Assembly: GCA_964058845.1 (NCBI GenBank)
Contig: CAXKVR010000157.1
Span: 186,001-250,000 of the forward strand
Length of the DNA: 64,000 nucleotides
Source of the DNA: Carex sylvatica
Taxonomy: Eukaryota > Streptophyta > Magnoliopsida > Poales > Cyperaceae
Reading direction: 5' to 3'
Made by a program: the position numbers and the translations under genes. Shown piece after piece: positions 35,031 to 48,065 of this stretch (positions are counted from its first letter, which is position 1; each line of letters begins with the position of its first letter). The notes beneath the pieces are model-generated. The model made no database searches and had not been told where the DNA came from. It worked only from the letters and a program-made list of their open reading frames with translations.

Positions 35031-35430
35031 ACCTGGCAGTGGCAGCCATGTACCCCGGTAACCTAGAAAATGAAATATCTGACTTTGGAGGCTGCTGCAT
35101 GTCCATAGAAAGATAATCAATGATTTGGTGTTACAAGGGACCGGAACCAAACAAACAAACTAATTAATTAATTTACATTGAACTCCACACAAAATAGTTA
35201 TTGATCAAAGACATTTGATTTTTCACATATATATATAACATCATAATTTTTGGCTTCATGCGGTGCAAGATGAGTATTAATTCAGCGGTGGGGAGTGGGG
35301 AAATGATTAATGTTGTTAGTTGATGAATCATAAATGAATGAAAGGCAGTAAATCATTTCATTTAATAGAATATGGTAGAAAGAATAATGCCACGCTGAGA
35401 CTAGCACGTGGATTCTTGGCAGCCTCAGAA
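35031..35430. repeat. Duplicated upstream flank of UGT-A
   Basis: Matches 43287-45223 in pieces: 'aatatctgacttt', 'gttacaagggaccggaac', 'gcggtggggagtgggga', 'gaatcataaatgaatgaa' and 'gccacgctgagactagcacg' occur in the same order in both. In the second copy they are pulled apart by transposon insertions. This copy therefore shows the sites before insertion. Confidence 0.8.
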
Positions 35431-37020
35431 TATAAAAAAGAACTCTTAATTATGGTCTTACGTACGTACACTACCATTATTAATTAATTAATTACTTTGA
35501 CTTTTACTTTAATTTATTGGACCGGCATCGATGACTAGGTTAGTCAAAAGTCAAAACCCGTGCAGGAGAAAATATCCTTAATAAAGTACATATATAATTA
35601 ATATAATGTCGTTCGTTTTCTGTCCCTTTCGTCATTATTTTCTCAAAGAAAAATCTTCATAGAAAATTATTCAAGATCCTAGAACTGAGTTAATTACCAG
35701 CTATATAAAACCCAATCATGTCAAGTGCTGTCACCAGTACCACTCATTTCTTCTATATATTCGGCTGCACACTCTACGAGTTCTTTCTACAGCAATTTAA
35801 TTTGAAATGTAGTCTCTAATTAGCTCACATTTTCCCTATTTTATGTGTCCTTTTTTATCTGTCGCCATAAACTGAATGCAAATATATATACATCCAAATT
35901 TGTTTGTGTGCACACATGTATTCAACACACATTTACTAAAATAATTTATTTATTTTATTTGTGAAGGTAAAAAGTAACTATTGTCAAGGATAAACTGACA
36001 GAAATCGTTATTAGATCTCAAGAATATTGTTATTACTGATGATAATATTTACAATGATACCGACTTACAGATAAAATAGGTTCTTGTAGTATATGGTACA
36101 AAGTACCAAACAATGTGTTCAACATGATCCAAATAATTTACAAAGTTTAAATAATCGATCTAAATTGTTAAACTTAATCTCTATATAAAAATATATATAG
36201 AGACCATATCATACTTTTTTAAAATAGATAGAAAATCACTTTATCTAAAGATTTTGGACCATCCGAATGTAGTGATTTTTCTACCTATCATAGTAAGGCC
36301 GTCGTAGCAGAGTCAAAATCTTCAGTGCTTCTTCTTGGCTGTTATAGAAATAAAATTGAAGATGCGATCAGACCTCTCAATTAAGTTATCAGCTATTGCA
36401 TTCATTCAGTACAAGGTATGTAATATGTTTTCTTAAGAAATTGATTCCTTCCTCACACATTTTTTAATGATAAACTAATTAAAATTTTGATTTAAATTAT
36501 AATTATATTGAAAAATGTATTTGTAGTTGTTTTCGAACTATTAATCAATTTTTGCTTATAAAGATAGATTTCATGTGTTCTCTAATTACAAGAAGAGTAT
36601 GTAAATAATTTTAAATTCATTATATTATTTTTGTCAAGACTCAAATGCCTTGATTTGTAAGTCATTCTTGATGCATTTAAGTAATTTCCAATGTAAGATT
36701 TTTATTCATGTCATTAGTAATTCTAGAGAAAAGGGACAATTGATACTCTTATTAAGAACATGTCATATAATACTTGATCAATGCCATAGTAGAAAATATT
36801 TGATATTTTATTTCAGAGTTATTTATAATTGATTATCTCCCCTAAAATTAATTACTAATAATGTAGACAAACAATATATTATCAAGCTCTAAAGTTATTG
36901 TTGGCTCTTATTATTTACTAATACTTGATAAATAAATCAAATAAAGATTAAGAACATCTAAAAAAAATTATCAAAACAATATTTTAATTTCCGTTTCAAC
37001 ACACGGACACTAAACTAGTT
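35431..37020. other. Spacer between UGT-A and UGT-B
   Basis: No credible gene. A strongly decayed copy of the MITE core with 'agataggtagaaaatcactt'-like sequence lies near 36130-36290. The remainder is AT-rich. Confidence 0.5.
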
Positions 37021-37144
37021 CTAAATAATACATGCATACATACTTGATTGAACTTGCAAATTCCAACAAACACACACATATATATATAGGCAAGCATTGA
37101 ACCCATGCCATGCCAGCTTGCACAAATTGAGGCAGGCGAACTAA

Positions 37145-40100
37145 TTAAGATCCACAAACAATCTTCATCAACCTCTTCAAATTCTCCGTTGAGCTTGAGC
37201 TTGAGCTTGAGCTTAAGCTACCATTTTCCCCTACTGCTACTGCTGCAATTACCATATCCTTTAGCTCATTCATTTTATTTTTCATCTTCTTCTTTCCCTC
37301 CTCCGGATCCCTTTTGAATACCTCATCAAAAGCCCTAACAACATTTTTCTCTGTGAAAACTCCGGCTGGATCATCCAGTGCGACTCCGACCTTCCAAACA
37401 TTCGAAACCAACCTTGTATTTATTGTCTGATCCCCAAAGAATGGCCTACAAACTAATGGAACCCCTCCAACAATGCTTTCCAATACAGAATTCCACCCGC
37501 AATGACTAACAAATGCACCCACCGCAGAATGTTTTAGCACGCTAGTTTGTGGGGTCCATGGAACAATTTTCCCCTTACCAGTCTCATTCATCCTATCTAT
37601 AAATCCTGAAGGAAGGAGAGATTGTGTCTCTTCTTTTAAAGACCAAAGAAATGGCACACCACTCGCTTCCAACCCGTTGGCAAGGGAGGTAAGCTCACAA
37701 GGACCAAGCATTGCAATAGTGCCTAAGCTTACATAAGCAACAGTTGCCGGCTGGTGGCAATCAAGCCAAGAGAGGCAATTATAGGAGTCTGTTGGAGGCT
37801 CTAGATCTTTTTGGGATGGATCAAGAAGGTGAAAAGGACCCACCGGAAAATAGTTGGCGAAATTTTGTTTAAAATAGGAGTCGAGATTTGGTTCCAATCC
37901 TTGGATTGTGTTTGTAACAAGTACATCTGAGTCAGGCAGCTTACGGGCCATTCGATCACATATGACGTGGTACACAAAATTGGGATCACCGGTGTTGAGG
38001 CCGTAAGGAAGATCAGTGGCACGGTGATTGGAGAGGCAGGGGAGAAAGCTCAGCAGCTTGTCACCATAGGATCTAACGGCTGATCACCAAACATATATAT
38101 ATAATTATATTAATTAAGACACACATTCTTTCATTTCTTACTTCTTCTTTTTTATATGATAAACGTACGATGGATATCATAAATAAATTAATAATGCTGG
38201 CATGCATGCTACAAAACAAAACATCGATCGATCATCATCAAAAAAGCAAAAAGTGATTTATATATATATATATATATTTGGAGTTGGACTGGCAAAAACA
38301 GTAATACAATCGTTAATTACCTCAAGGAAACTATATATTATTAATGTTGTTAAATTAATTAATCTGATTTATATATGAAGAGAATGCATGCATGTTCTCC
38401 TCCACATGTCTTCATACTTTATTATTCAAGATATATAATGGGACCGAGCTAGTTAATTAGCTAGCGACGGTACAAGGGAAAATCCAATCATATGAGCTAA
38501 TTAATTAGGCTTTGTTTTCTATGATTGAGTCAGACACATTGAGGTACTGCATCGTCCCTTTGAATTTGGCATGAATTTTAAAGTATATATATATATATAT
38601 ATATATATATTTTTCTACCTACATTTCCCACTGTTCACGGTTCCAACGGGTCCACGTACGGGTTGGCACGGTCCGGGTCCAAGTTAGAGGAGTTGGCTCA
38701 AACCTGTGCTAGGACCATGGTCCAAATTCACATGGTCCGGTTCAAGATCCAATTCGGGTCGAGTCCGGGTCCGTTTTTTTTTTTTTTTTAAATAGTAAAA
38801 TTATGTTACTAAATTCTAATGTTATATTGAACATGGATGCATATTTCTAAATCTAAATGCAAGTTATTATTATGAGAGACTAAAATATAAATTATAGATA
38901 TCTAGATATCTTCAATATGAAAGTAGACAATTCTTGATACTTGAATCTAAATGCAAATTATTATTATGAGAGACTAAAATATAAATTATAGATATCTAGA
39001 TATCTTCAATATGAAACAATTCTTGATACTTGATAAAATAAATTAAGTTGTCAAATTTGTAAAGTCGAAATAAAATTAAATGTATAGCAAATCATATGAA
39101 AAAAATTCAAAAAAAAAAGATTTTCAATTTTTTTTTAGGGTTTTTGTGACCAAATCATATTTACAATTATTAATTTTATAAAATTTTATAATAATTTGCA
39201 ACTTCAACTTGTGTTAGTATTTGCGAAAATATTTAGTGAAATTTAGTCAATTAATAACAAAATTTGAATTCAATTTTATAAAATATTTTGTAATAAAAAT
39301 TATAATTATTAAACTTATGTAATAATTAATGTTATAACATATTTATTGCTTAATTAAATGATCTTGACATCTTCTATGAATGAACATGAAACATAAACTT
39401 TTATTTTGTGAGTTAATGAAGACGTATGGGAATACGTTGTCCGTTGGTCGATCAGAAGTGTTTAAATTAAAGAGCAATGCATTTATTGTCTTGCACCCAA
39501 GTTTGATCAAAATTTATTTTTATTTATCCATCCATCTAGTTGACAAAAGAATGAAGCATCATATGGCCATAAACACTTCGTGTTGGATTGAAACTCATAC
39601 ATGATAAAAACTTCTAAACTTTGATGTTGATTACGTTCAATGTTCTCCCTTAATAATTTTAAAATATATTTGGAATGATTTTATTGCAGATCTATGTGAA
39701 AATGAATGGTCAGAAAATATTTCCTAAATTTGAAAAGTCATATAATTATGAAATTATATAAAAATGACATCTATAAGTATTATTTAGTCATATAAGATGT
39801 AAAAAAAAATGATTTCTTTTTTCATATTTATTGTTGTATATACATTAAGTCATTAGTAAATATCAAACTTTCATGTCATCCGATAAGTGAAGAAAAGTCC
39901 TGATATATTCATTTGGGATAGTTGTGGGGAGAATAGGTAACATAATATTATGTTTAGATCTGATCCTACATGATACATAAACTCTTGTAATATTCATGCA
40001 TAATAATATTCAGACTGTCAAATTTAAACACAAATATTATGTTACATCCAAGTATATGAATTCATTTATTTTTCTCAAATCCTAATCTAACATATTTAAA

Positions 40101-41934
40101 AATAGTTCTAACATAACATATTAAAATCTAGCATATTTAAAAATAAGTCTAACCTCTTTAATAATAAATCTAACATATCTAAAAATAAATCTAACATATT
40201 TAAAATAAATCTAACACATTAACAATAGATTGAACATAAATGTACTAAATCTAACATTCAATTTAAATTTTAAATTACTCTACAAAATCTAACAAAATTT
40301 CTAACAAAAATAAATTGAACATAAACTAAATAGTCTAGTTTCGACTTCTGTTTAGTTTATTTTAAAAAATTGAAAATAATATAAATCTATAAAAAATTAA
40401 ATTCAATCTATTTTTAATTTAGTTTATTTTCAATCTATTTAAACTAACCAAAACAACTAAACCAGTCCAGTTTCGGCCTCGGGCCGAAACAGACTGTTTT
40501 GGACTATCTCGAACTGTATTTTGGTTCAGTAGTTCCTGGACAAAACAGTACTATTTGTGGCTGAAACTAAATTGTTTCTGGCCGGAACTAGATTGTTTCT
40601 GCTCGAAATGGAGGCCAAAACTGGTTTGTTTCTGTTCGGATCCGGGGGGTTTGGTTCGAGTTTAGGGGGGTTTAGTCTGGTCCAGGTTCAGTTCTTCACG
40701 GTTCGGTCTGGGTTTGGTCCGGTCCGAATCTAGGCAGGTCTCGGTTAATCCGGTCCGAATTTGGACGAATCTAGTGAAAAAATTCGACTCTCATCCTTGC
40801 TAGACCCGTCCCTTGACCCGATCTGGTCTGGTCTGGTCCAATTCGGTCCAAATCCGATCCACAGTTCGAACGGTTCGATCCTAGACCATGCAGGTTTTTT
40901 CAAGACACTACTCACGTGTTTATGTACTAAAAAGGAAAAGACTGTATATTGGCCGTAGAATTACACAAAATCTAGTTACAAAAAAGAAAAAGAGTGATTA
41001 TACTCCAATTGACCTACTCTTTCTTTAAGAATTTTTTTTTTTTTGTGGTGCTGTTTTCTCATTATCAATTGCAATAATGGCCCAAATCACAAAAAATTAA
41101 CTAAGAGAGTGTTGATCCGTGCTATGAATCAATATCTTTTTTTTTCAAAATTCAAATGATCGATCGAAACCATTCAACATAATATCCATATGAAAATATA
41201 CTTATAGATAAAAATTTACCCTTTTTAATAGGAAAAGAACTACAAATAAAATTCTAAATCAATTATCTTAAAAATAAAAAATAAAACTAAAAAAAATATT
41301 AATTTAGTCGGCAATTACATTTTTCATATAGTGATTATATATGTTGAATAATTCATGATATTGATTATTTTAACTTTTAAACATGCATAACAATTAATAA
41401 TGATCTATAATGGAATAGGAAATGAAAGAAAGACAGTAATTAATGAACATATATACCTTCATCTCCAACACCAACAATTTCCTTTATCAAATCAGCATTC
41501 AAACGCGCATACAAATCCAGAGGCGAACCAGTTCGTACCGGGACCCATTTAACGGCCATCTCATCAGCCACATCAGCTGCCAACCAGACAAACAGGTCGC
41601 TGACGATGCATCTCACTTGACAACCGTGTGCCAGCTCGGCTGCCTTCAAACCGACTCTAAGGCTCTCCTTGAAGGACTTGAGAAACAGCTCGATTGCCTC
41701 AAAGTGCGTTGATGCGACATGAGGAGGGGTGATGCCATCTGAGATTGGAATGAGAGATATGTTGGGGAGGAGCGCTAGCTGATGGGTTTTGAAGGATGAA
41801 AGAGAGCGTTTGGTGCTGAGGAAGGAGAAGTGAGAGGAGGGAGCAACAGCGGCCATTGCGCGAGCGAGGGAGAAGAGTGAGCCGGCATGTGAGCTGAAGG
41901 GGAATGCCACGATGGCAACATGAGATTGAGTCAT
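37145..41934 (-). CDS. UGT-B: UGT78-like flavonoid 3-O-glycosyltransferase
   Basis: Two exons, 41934-41457 and 38079-37145, same phase and first-exon length as UGT-A, give 470 residues. His16 ('FPFSSHAG') and Asp113 ('IVSDLFVW') form the expected catalytic dyad. The PSPG box lies at about 334-377 ('WTPQTSVLKH' to 'FFGDQ'), with the 'HCGWNS' core and a terminal Gln that favours UDP-glucose. The family acts on flavonols and anthocyanidins in the cytosol; the actual acceptor cannot be read from sequence. A hexanucleotide-coded serine run lies near the C-terminus (about 37190-37220) and is absent from UGT-A. The 3.4-kb intron holds a transposon-derived insertion. UGT-B is the probable working copy of the pair. 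Confidence 0.9.
38620..40905. mobile_element. Non-coding hAT-like insertion in the UGT-B intron
   Basis: The segment has GC-rich, 'ggtccgggtcc'-type ends (38629-38780 and 40470-40890) around an AT-rich middle. The middle contains short 'aaataaatctaacatat' runs (40080-40330) like those of the hAT1 array. The corresponding UGT-A intron lacks the whole piece. It contains a tandem duplication of about 94 bp (38851 and 38945). No transposase remains and the exact ends and target duplication were not found, so the hAT label is an inference. Confidence 0.5.
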
Positions 41935-41989
41935 TATTGCTTAATTAGTGGTTTCGAGTGGAGAGGTGAAGAGGGTAAGATATCATCGA

Positions 41990-42012
41990 GAGTGTTGCTT
42001 AAATAGGGTCGT
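41990..42012 (-). promoter_or_regulatory. TATA region of UGT-B
   Basis: On the minus strand 'accctatttaagcaacac' lies about 65-75 bases before the ATG at 41934, a normal distance for a plant TATA box plus short leader. Confidence 0.5.
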
Positions 42013-43286
42013 GGAAGGATACTGGCGGCATTTGGGGTTCGATCGAAATGGGTTTGCGAACCTTTATGGTTCGAATCTCATAATAACATCAGTCATTTAT
42101 TTATCTAATTAAATTAGAATCCAAGATATATATAGTTATAATTTAACATAGCTCTCTAGCTCTCAAAATACTCAGTTCTTGTACTACGATTACTTATTTT
42201 ACTGAATATTTCAATTCTTTTACTTAATCCTATTTTTACGATTATTTGTTGTGGTATATTTTTTCATGAATAATTTTTTAACTTAAAAATACTCATTTCA
42301 TAATTTGATGTCACACTGAAACTCTTTTTCTAGTACCGTAGTAGCAATTGTGAGAGTTAATATAGCACTAGTAAATTAAATTACACTTAAATTAAATTAA
42401 ATTAAATTGTAGCACTAGTAACAATATTATTAATGGTGATGAATTTTGACTTTCTACAAGAATTAAATACAGATTCAAATTCGGTAAAATCATATGAAAA
42501 AAATAATAAGATAGATATTGGAATTAACACAAATTATTATATAAAAACAATAATGGTATCTAGTCGAAATTCTTCTTCTACCTGTATACGTACCTCTAGT
42601 GATTATTTCATTAATGATATATATAACACTTCTTTTTTCTAATTTATAATTTCCAATTTATAGTACTACAGTAGATAGAATATGTCAATCAGGATGTACA
42701 ATGTAGTTGCATTTTTTGTCTCTTTTTTGTCTCTTTTTTGTTGTTTTGTTTTGCCAGCTCATAAAATATTTCCGCTTTGTCATTCTCTGCCTGTCTTTAA
42801 TTACCAGTTACAATTAGTAGTTTCACAACTAAACTAAAACTACCAAAGAGCGCTGCGTTCAATAAAAATATTAATGTGTGCACATTACAAAAATAAAAAA
42901 TAAAAAATAAAAAAAAGGATTAAGAATCTATTTGTGTACCTACACAATTAGAACAATTTCTCAATTTATGAATGCAGATAATACAAAGTGTGCACATCAG
43001 AAGAAAAAAAAATGGTTAAGATTTACGAATCTGTTTTTTTTTTATTGTTTGTAAATCTCCAAATTGTGAAAAGAAAAAGAAAATAACCTTAAAAGCATTG
43101 CATTCGCATGTTCTATAAATACAAAATTAATTAAATATTAAAGCATTAGCGGCCGGCGACAAGAGCAATTAATAATGGGTCCCGTACGCCTAACATTAAA
43201 AATGCATTAAAAATGGAGAAAACAACAGCACCTAGAATATATATATAAGTGAATACCAAATATTTACCTTAAAAGCATTGCATTAA
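42013..43286. other. UGT-B upstream region, no gene seen
   Basis: AT-rich with short 'attaaattaaatt' and 'tctcttttttg' repeats. No open frame or element can be supported. Confidence 0.5.
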
Positions 43287-43347
43287 CATTAAAAATTAAA
43301 TATCTGACTTGGGTGGCTGCTGCCCGATGCAAGTCCATAGAATGGAA

Positions 43348-43389
<42 letters not shown>

Positions 43390-43391
<2 letters not shown>

Positions 43392-43795
43392 AACATGCTA
43401 GCATGCTTTGCGTAGCATAGAGAGCCTCCGTACAACGGCTCAATATTCGACTTTTCAAAATTCAAACGGTCGATCCGAACCGTTTATCTTGTTCTCCATA
43501 TTAATATGTGTTTGGAGACCAAATTTTATATTTTTTGGAAATTTTTTGCTATTTTTTTAGATAGGTAGAAAATCACTTAATCTAAAAAATTATGCACCAT
43601 TCATATATTTGATTTTCTAACTATCTAAAAAATAGTAAAAAAATTTCAAAAAATATAAAATTTGATCTCCAAATACATATTAATATGGAGAACAAGATAA
43701 ACGGTTCAGATCGACCGTTAGAATTTTAAAAACTCGAATATTGAACTGTAGCACCGTAGTCCTTTATGCAACCCATAGCACTCAAGCCTTACTGT
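43390..43795. mobile_element. Palindromic MITE with shared core, decayed ends
   Basis: The halves mirror each other around 43600, with 'ggtcgatccgaaccgtttat' and 'gttctccatattaatatgtg' on the left and their complements on the right. A (TA)n tract lies on the left. The outer 50 bases of the two sides match poorly. Confidence 0.7.
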
Positions 43796-43950
43796 CTCAA
43801 ATCAGCGATTTTCAAAGTGGCTTAATAAATAGTAAAAAAATTTCAAAAAATGTAAAATTTGGTCTCCTAGTACATTTTAATATGGAGATCACATCTAACG
43901 GTTTGGATTGATAATTTGAACTTTAAAAATCAGAAAATGACTTGGTTGCA
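43796..43950. mobile_element. Half MITE with the same core
   Basis: Contains 'aatagtaaaaaaatttc' and 'tctaacggtttggattgata'; only one half of the palindrome is present, joined directly to the element on its left and followed by a (TA)n tract near 43984. Confidence 0.6.
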
Positions 43951-44302
43951 TGGAAAGTTAGGAACAATCGATTGTATATTAGTATATATATATATATATA
44001 TATATATAGTTAACTGGACAACAATATAATGAATTAATTATTTGATGTTACAAGGGACCGGAACAAATTAATTAAACAAACTAATTTAAATTCAATCCAC
44101 CCAAAATAATAAACATACATAGTCATATTTTGAGATAGAAACAACTCATGATTTGCACATATATGCAGCGCAAGATGATTATTGAGCGCTGGTTCGAATT
44201 CGATCGTTTGTGTGCTGCATGAAGCCAAAATTACTCTTTCGGTGGGGAGTGGGGACGCTGAAAAGGAGTAAATGATTAATGTTGTTATACTAACATTGTT
44301 AG

Positions 44303-45093
44303 TAGGGGTGGCAACGAGCTGTTAAAGAGCGAGCTAGGTCACACTCGTAATCGGCTTGTTGGTGTATCAAGTTGAGCAAGTGAGTTTGAATTTTAGGTTC
44401 CGAGCTAAATCTATTGCTCAAGACCGACTCGTGGCTTGTCCGAGCGAGCCGAACTAGCTCGTTACTAGCTTGATATATTTATAAATTTGTATATTTTATT
44501 TCCTGCTATATCTTAAATTTTCATAACACATCTTTATCAATTATGGCTAAAACAAAATACTATTTATATGACTAATTACTGAGAAATACTCTTAATTCAA
44601 TTGTAATTAAGTAAATCAACTACTATAAATTAAGTTTACAGTTAAATTCATACATACAAATATGTCAAAATTCTAAATTCATACAAACATATTCACAGAA
44701 TAAATTCATGCATACCAAATCAAACAAATTCATACAAATTAACTTAATTGCTTATAATTAATTGACACATATTTCATACAAAATTACCAATAAACTTAAA
44801 CACAGTTCAAAGTGCAATTGCCATAACACTGGCTATAACATTCATAAATCATAATATCCCCAATCTAAAATTAACAGATCCGATTAAACTATTAAACTAT
44901 TTATATTAAATAGCTCGTCAACGACCAAGCTGGCTCGTGCCGAGCCAGATCAAACTCAAACTCAATAATTTTGGTTCGAGTATGTAGCAAGCAAGCTAAT
45001 TTAAACTCGATCCACTAACGAACAAGCTGTTACCGATCAAGTTACGAGCGAATACCAAGCGAGCCACGAGTTTTTGCTTTTTTGCCGGTCCTA
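44303..45093. mobile_element. Non-autonomous hAT element (791 bp) with 8-bp target duplication
   Basis: The ends are 'taggggtggcaa' and 'ttgccggtccta', an imperfect inverted repeat of classic hAT form. The flanks 'attgttag' (44295-44302) and 'cttgttag' (45094-45101) differ at one of eight bases. Subterminal regions are rich in 'gagctag'/'cgagc' units ('ccgagcgagccgaactagct'), as in many hAT elements; the middle is AT-rich and non-coding. The paralogous flank near 35325 has the uninterrupted sequence 'gttgttagttgatgaatc'. Confidence 0.88.
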
Positions 45094-45230
45094 CTTGTTA
45101 GTCTATGAATCATAAATGAATGAATGGCAGTAAATCATTTCATTTAATAGAATAGATTGGGGTTGTACCAATGGTACAAAGAATGCCACGCTGAGACTAG
45201 CACGTGGATTCTTGGCAGCCTCAACCCAAC

Positions 45231-46704
45231 TTAATTTCTTAAAAAAACAGAGAGAGACAAATAGCCACGACTGTTCTAGAACACCACCATTATTAACCAA
45301 ATAATTATAATAATACAAAAAAAGCCGCTGGTGTTCTAAATTATTGGCTTCCATTAAGCACAAGTCGAGCTCAAAATATTAAGATTGAGAGGGACAAATA
45401 ATATTCATTTTTATAAAAAAAAAATTTAAGAATAAAAATAAAAATATAAGATTGAGATTTGACTCCATTTTTGCTTATTACTGTCTTCGCCCATAATTAA
45501 ATTTCTTAACTTCCTGAAATAATTTTTTACTTTTTATCAACTCAGTTGATAATCCTCTTACGATTTATGAAGAAGTCAATTAGAATAGTGAAATATGATT
45601 AGATCTAATATATGTCAAAAAAAAAAAAAATTCTTTAATTCGATGAGAGATGCTATAGTAATATATATGAATATTGTAGATTGATGACTCTAAATGAGTA
45701 CTATTAACTTTTAGTATATAAAGTATATACTTAGTTATCTTAATTCTACTATGTCGAATTACAAGTGCATAATCATACTGTGTAATAGTGTCATGTGTCG
45801 ATCTATATGGATAGATCTATAAATGATTAACAACTTAACACTAGTTTAGGTTCTTTGGTTTGTTTGGGTAACGTGTAACTTTTAATAAATAATAATAACA
45901 ATAATGTAAGTACAGGGTGATTTTACAGTTTTATTTGGCAAAGTATAGGTAGAGATGTTAATTGTTGTAAGCCAATGATAGGGAGCCTCTACTATGGTTT
46001 TAGATGAAACCATTCTAATTATCTCAATATATATTTATGGTACTCATGTCTATCCCACATACGGCACTGTCACTACCGCATACGGTATAGACCACCCCGC
46101 AGATAGAGTCACATATCGGTACTGTTATTCTCTACGGATGCCTTGGTTCAGTTCTATGTGTATTTGAAAGGTTCTCCAACTCTAAGGTCGAGTTATGGGG
46201 AACAATTCAGATTATCGCAAGATGTAATATATAAATTAAGCTACTCACACTAACCTAATTAATTACATTTCCCTATTATTCGCTAAGTAATAACCCTAAA
46301 TCTTACTTATTACAAGTAATAAATAAATTTCTAATTATAATTCGAGATGATATCTAATCTATATCATGCCAAGAGAGTCCACTGGGTTCTAACCCTAGTC
46401 TTTAAACTGCTCCTAAGCCTCGTTAGTCGAAGTGTTTATAGTACTTACTTGTATCCCCTCTCACACTGAGGTACAATGACTTAACATATATAGGTATGTG
46501 GAGGACATTGTCATATAGTAGACAGAACTATGTATGCACGAACATATTTCAATAACATTAAAAAGAATAACAAAATCTTAAATAGACATAAAAGAAAAAT
46601 AAATATAATAAAGAGATAATATAGAATTCAATACATCCAAATCCTAGAGAGAAGAAGCTTAGCTACTCAAAGTCATGACAAAATAAAAGAAGAAATAAAA
46701 TAAG
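45231..46704. other. Spacer, repetitive but unclassified
   Basis: AT-rich up to about 45850; from there to about 46500 a more complex non-coding sequence ('cccacatacggcactgtcac', 'ccactgggttctaaccctag') resembles transposon-derived DNA. I could not assign it. Confidence 0.4.
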
Positions 46705-48065
46705 TGTCACACCCCGCAGCCACGGGTCGCAACAGTCCTCGCCGTAAGCATACAACTCCGTGTATGATTACAAGGCAGATCAATATATACTCAGAAATTT
46801 ACGACAATTAAAATATAAACAAGTTTCAAAATATAATACATCAAGATATCACATATGGATACCGACTATCAAGTATAACATAGAGAGTTATACAACCAAA
46901 AATAATATATACATCTCTAGCCAACTAACTAAATATCTACGGAGGTAATGGTGATCTATACCGGAGGCCTACTGATCGTGTGCCTCCCCAGACCCAGACG
47001 CACCAGAACTTGTAATATAACCCAAAGGGTGGGGGTGAGAATAAAATTCTCAGTGCGAATTTGTCACTATCAGATTTTTGGACTTGCAATCAGATTCCAT
47101 ATTCAAAAATAAAACCCATACCCTCGCAATTCAAACAGATAAATATTTGTAAAGAAAAGAATTAACCAAATGAATCACAATTAACGGAATTTCCAAGATG
47201 AATCTCAAATACAACACAATTTGGCTTAACTCGACTATTATACGGGCTTGTAACAACTACAGATGTTCAATCGAGCTGGACCCTTTATCTGACCCTCGTC
47301 TGTAGGGTTACTGACACCTACAGACGTTCCACCGAGCTGGGTCCTCTAACCCATACGTAATTTCAATTAGGTTAGTTTGTAGGTATACCAATTTACCGTT
47401 TCATTATCTTAGGTTCTCGTAATAATTCGATTTTCTACTTAATTAAACCCTAATTTGGTCGAAATTCTAATTAATCGCTAGATGTCAAGGTTGGGGAAGA
47501 GGTTTATCGATTACACGTCTATTTGGTCGGGTTAGCCTAATAGATCGACCACATTTCTCCAATTTTGGATTAGGTACCGAGAATCTCCAAAATTGGCAAG
47601 AATCTCAAAATTGAGATGAAATCGAGAAAATAATTGATAAATAACCAACAAGGAAGTTCAAAAGACTAGTCTACAAGTAATTCAACACAAATCTCGAGTT
47701 TAAAACGAAAACCCGAGAAATCGAGAAAATTTGAGGTTTCGAGAGAAGAGGAGAGAAAGAAATATCAAATAAAAGGGCTAGGAGAGATCTACGACCGATT
47801 TCTCGACGCTACCTTTGATTTCTAATTCGATAAAGTAAAACTAAATAACTCAATATAAAGGAGTTAGAAAATTTTAACGGTGGTCAAAAGCATTAGATGA
47901 AGGTGTTTATCATGCAAGGAGGCACTTGACAATGAGTGCCACGGCTTCATCATTTTTTTTTAAGTTCGCACTTTTTACATCTAAACCCTTTAAGTTTTCA
48001 AGTTTTACAATTTAGTCCAAAGATAATTTCAAAAAAATAAAATATAAAATTTACCGGGTGTTATA
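46705..48065 (-). repeat. 3' LTR of the minus-strand retrotransposon
   Basis: Begins (minus strand) 'tataacacccgg' at 48065 and ends 'gggtgtgaca' at 46705. The first 245 bases (47815-48054) match 52470-52700 with about ten differences. It also holds a local duplication, 'ctacagatgttcaatcgagc' and 'ctacagacgttccaccgagc' (47259 and 47318). Confidence 0.6.

Larger units (their letters stand above)
43287..45223. repeat. Duplicated upstream flank of UGT-B, split by insertions
   Basis: Collinear with 35031-35430 but about 1.5 kb longer, because it contains palindromic MITE material (43390-43950) and a hAT MITE (44303-45093). Confidence 0.8.

Noticed and set aside
46705..48065. Possible endogenous pararetrovirus or viral sequence
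   Set aside because: The primer-site and LTR ends fit an ordinary LTR retrotransposon; no viral protein was recognised anywhere in the window.
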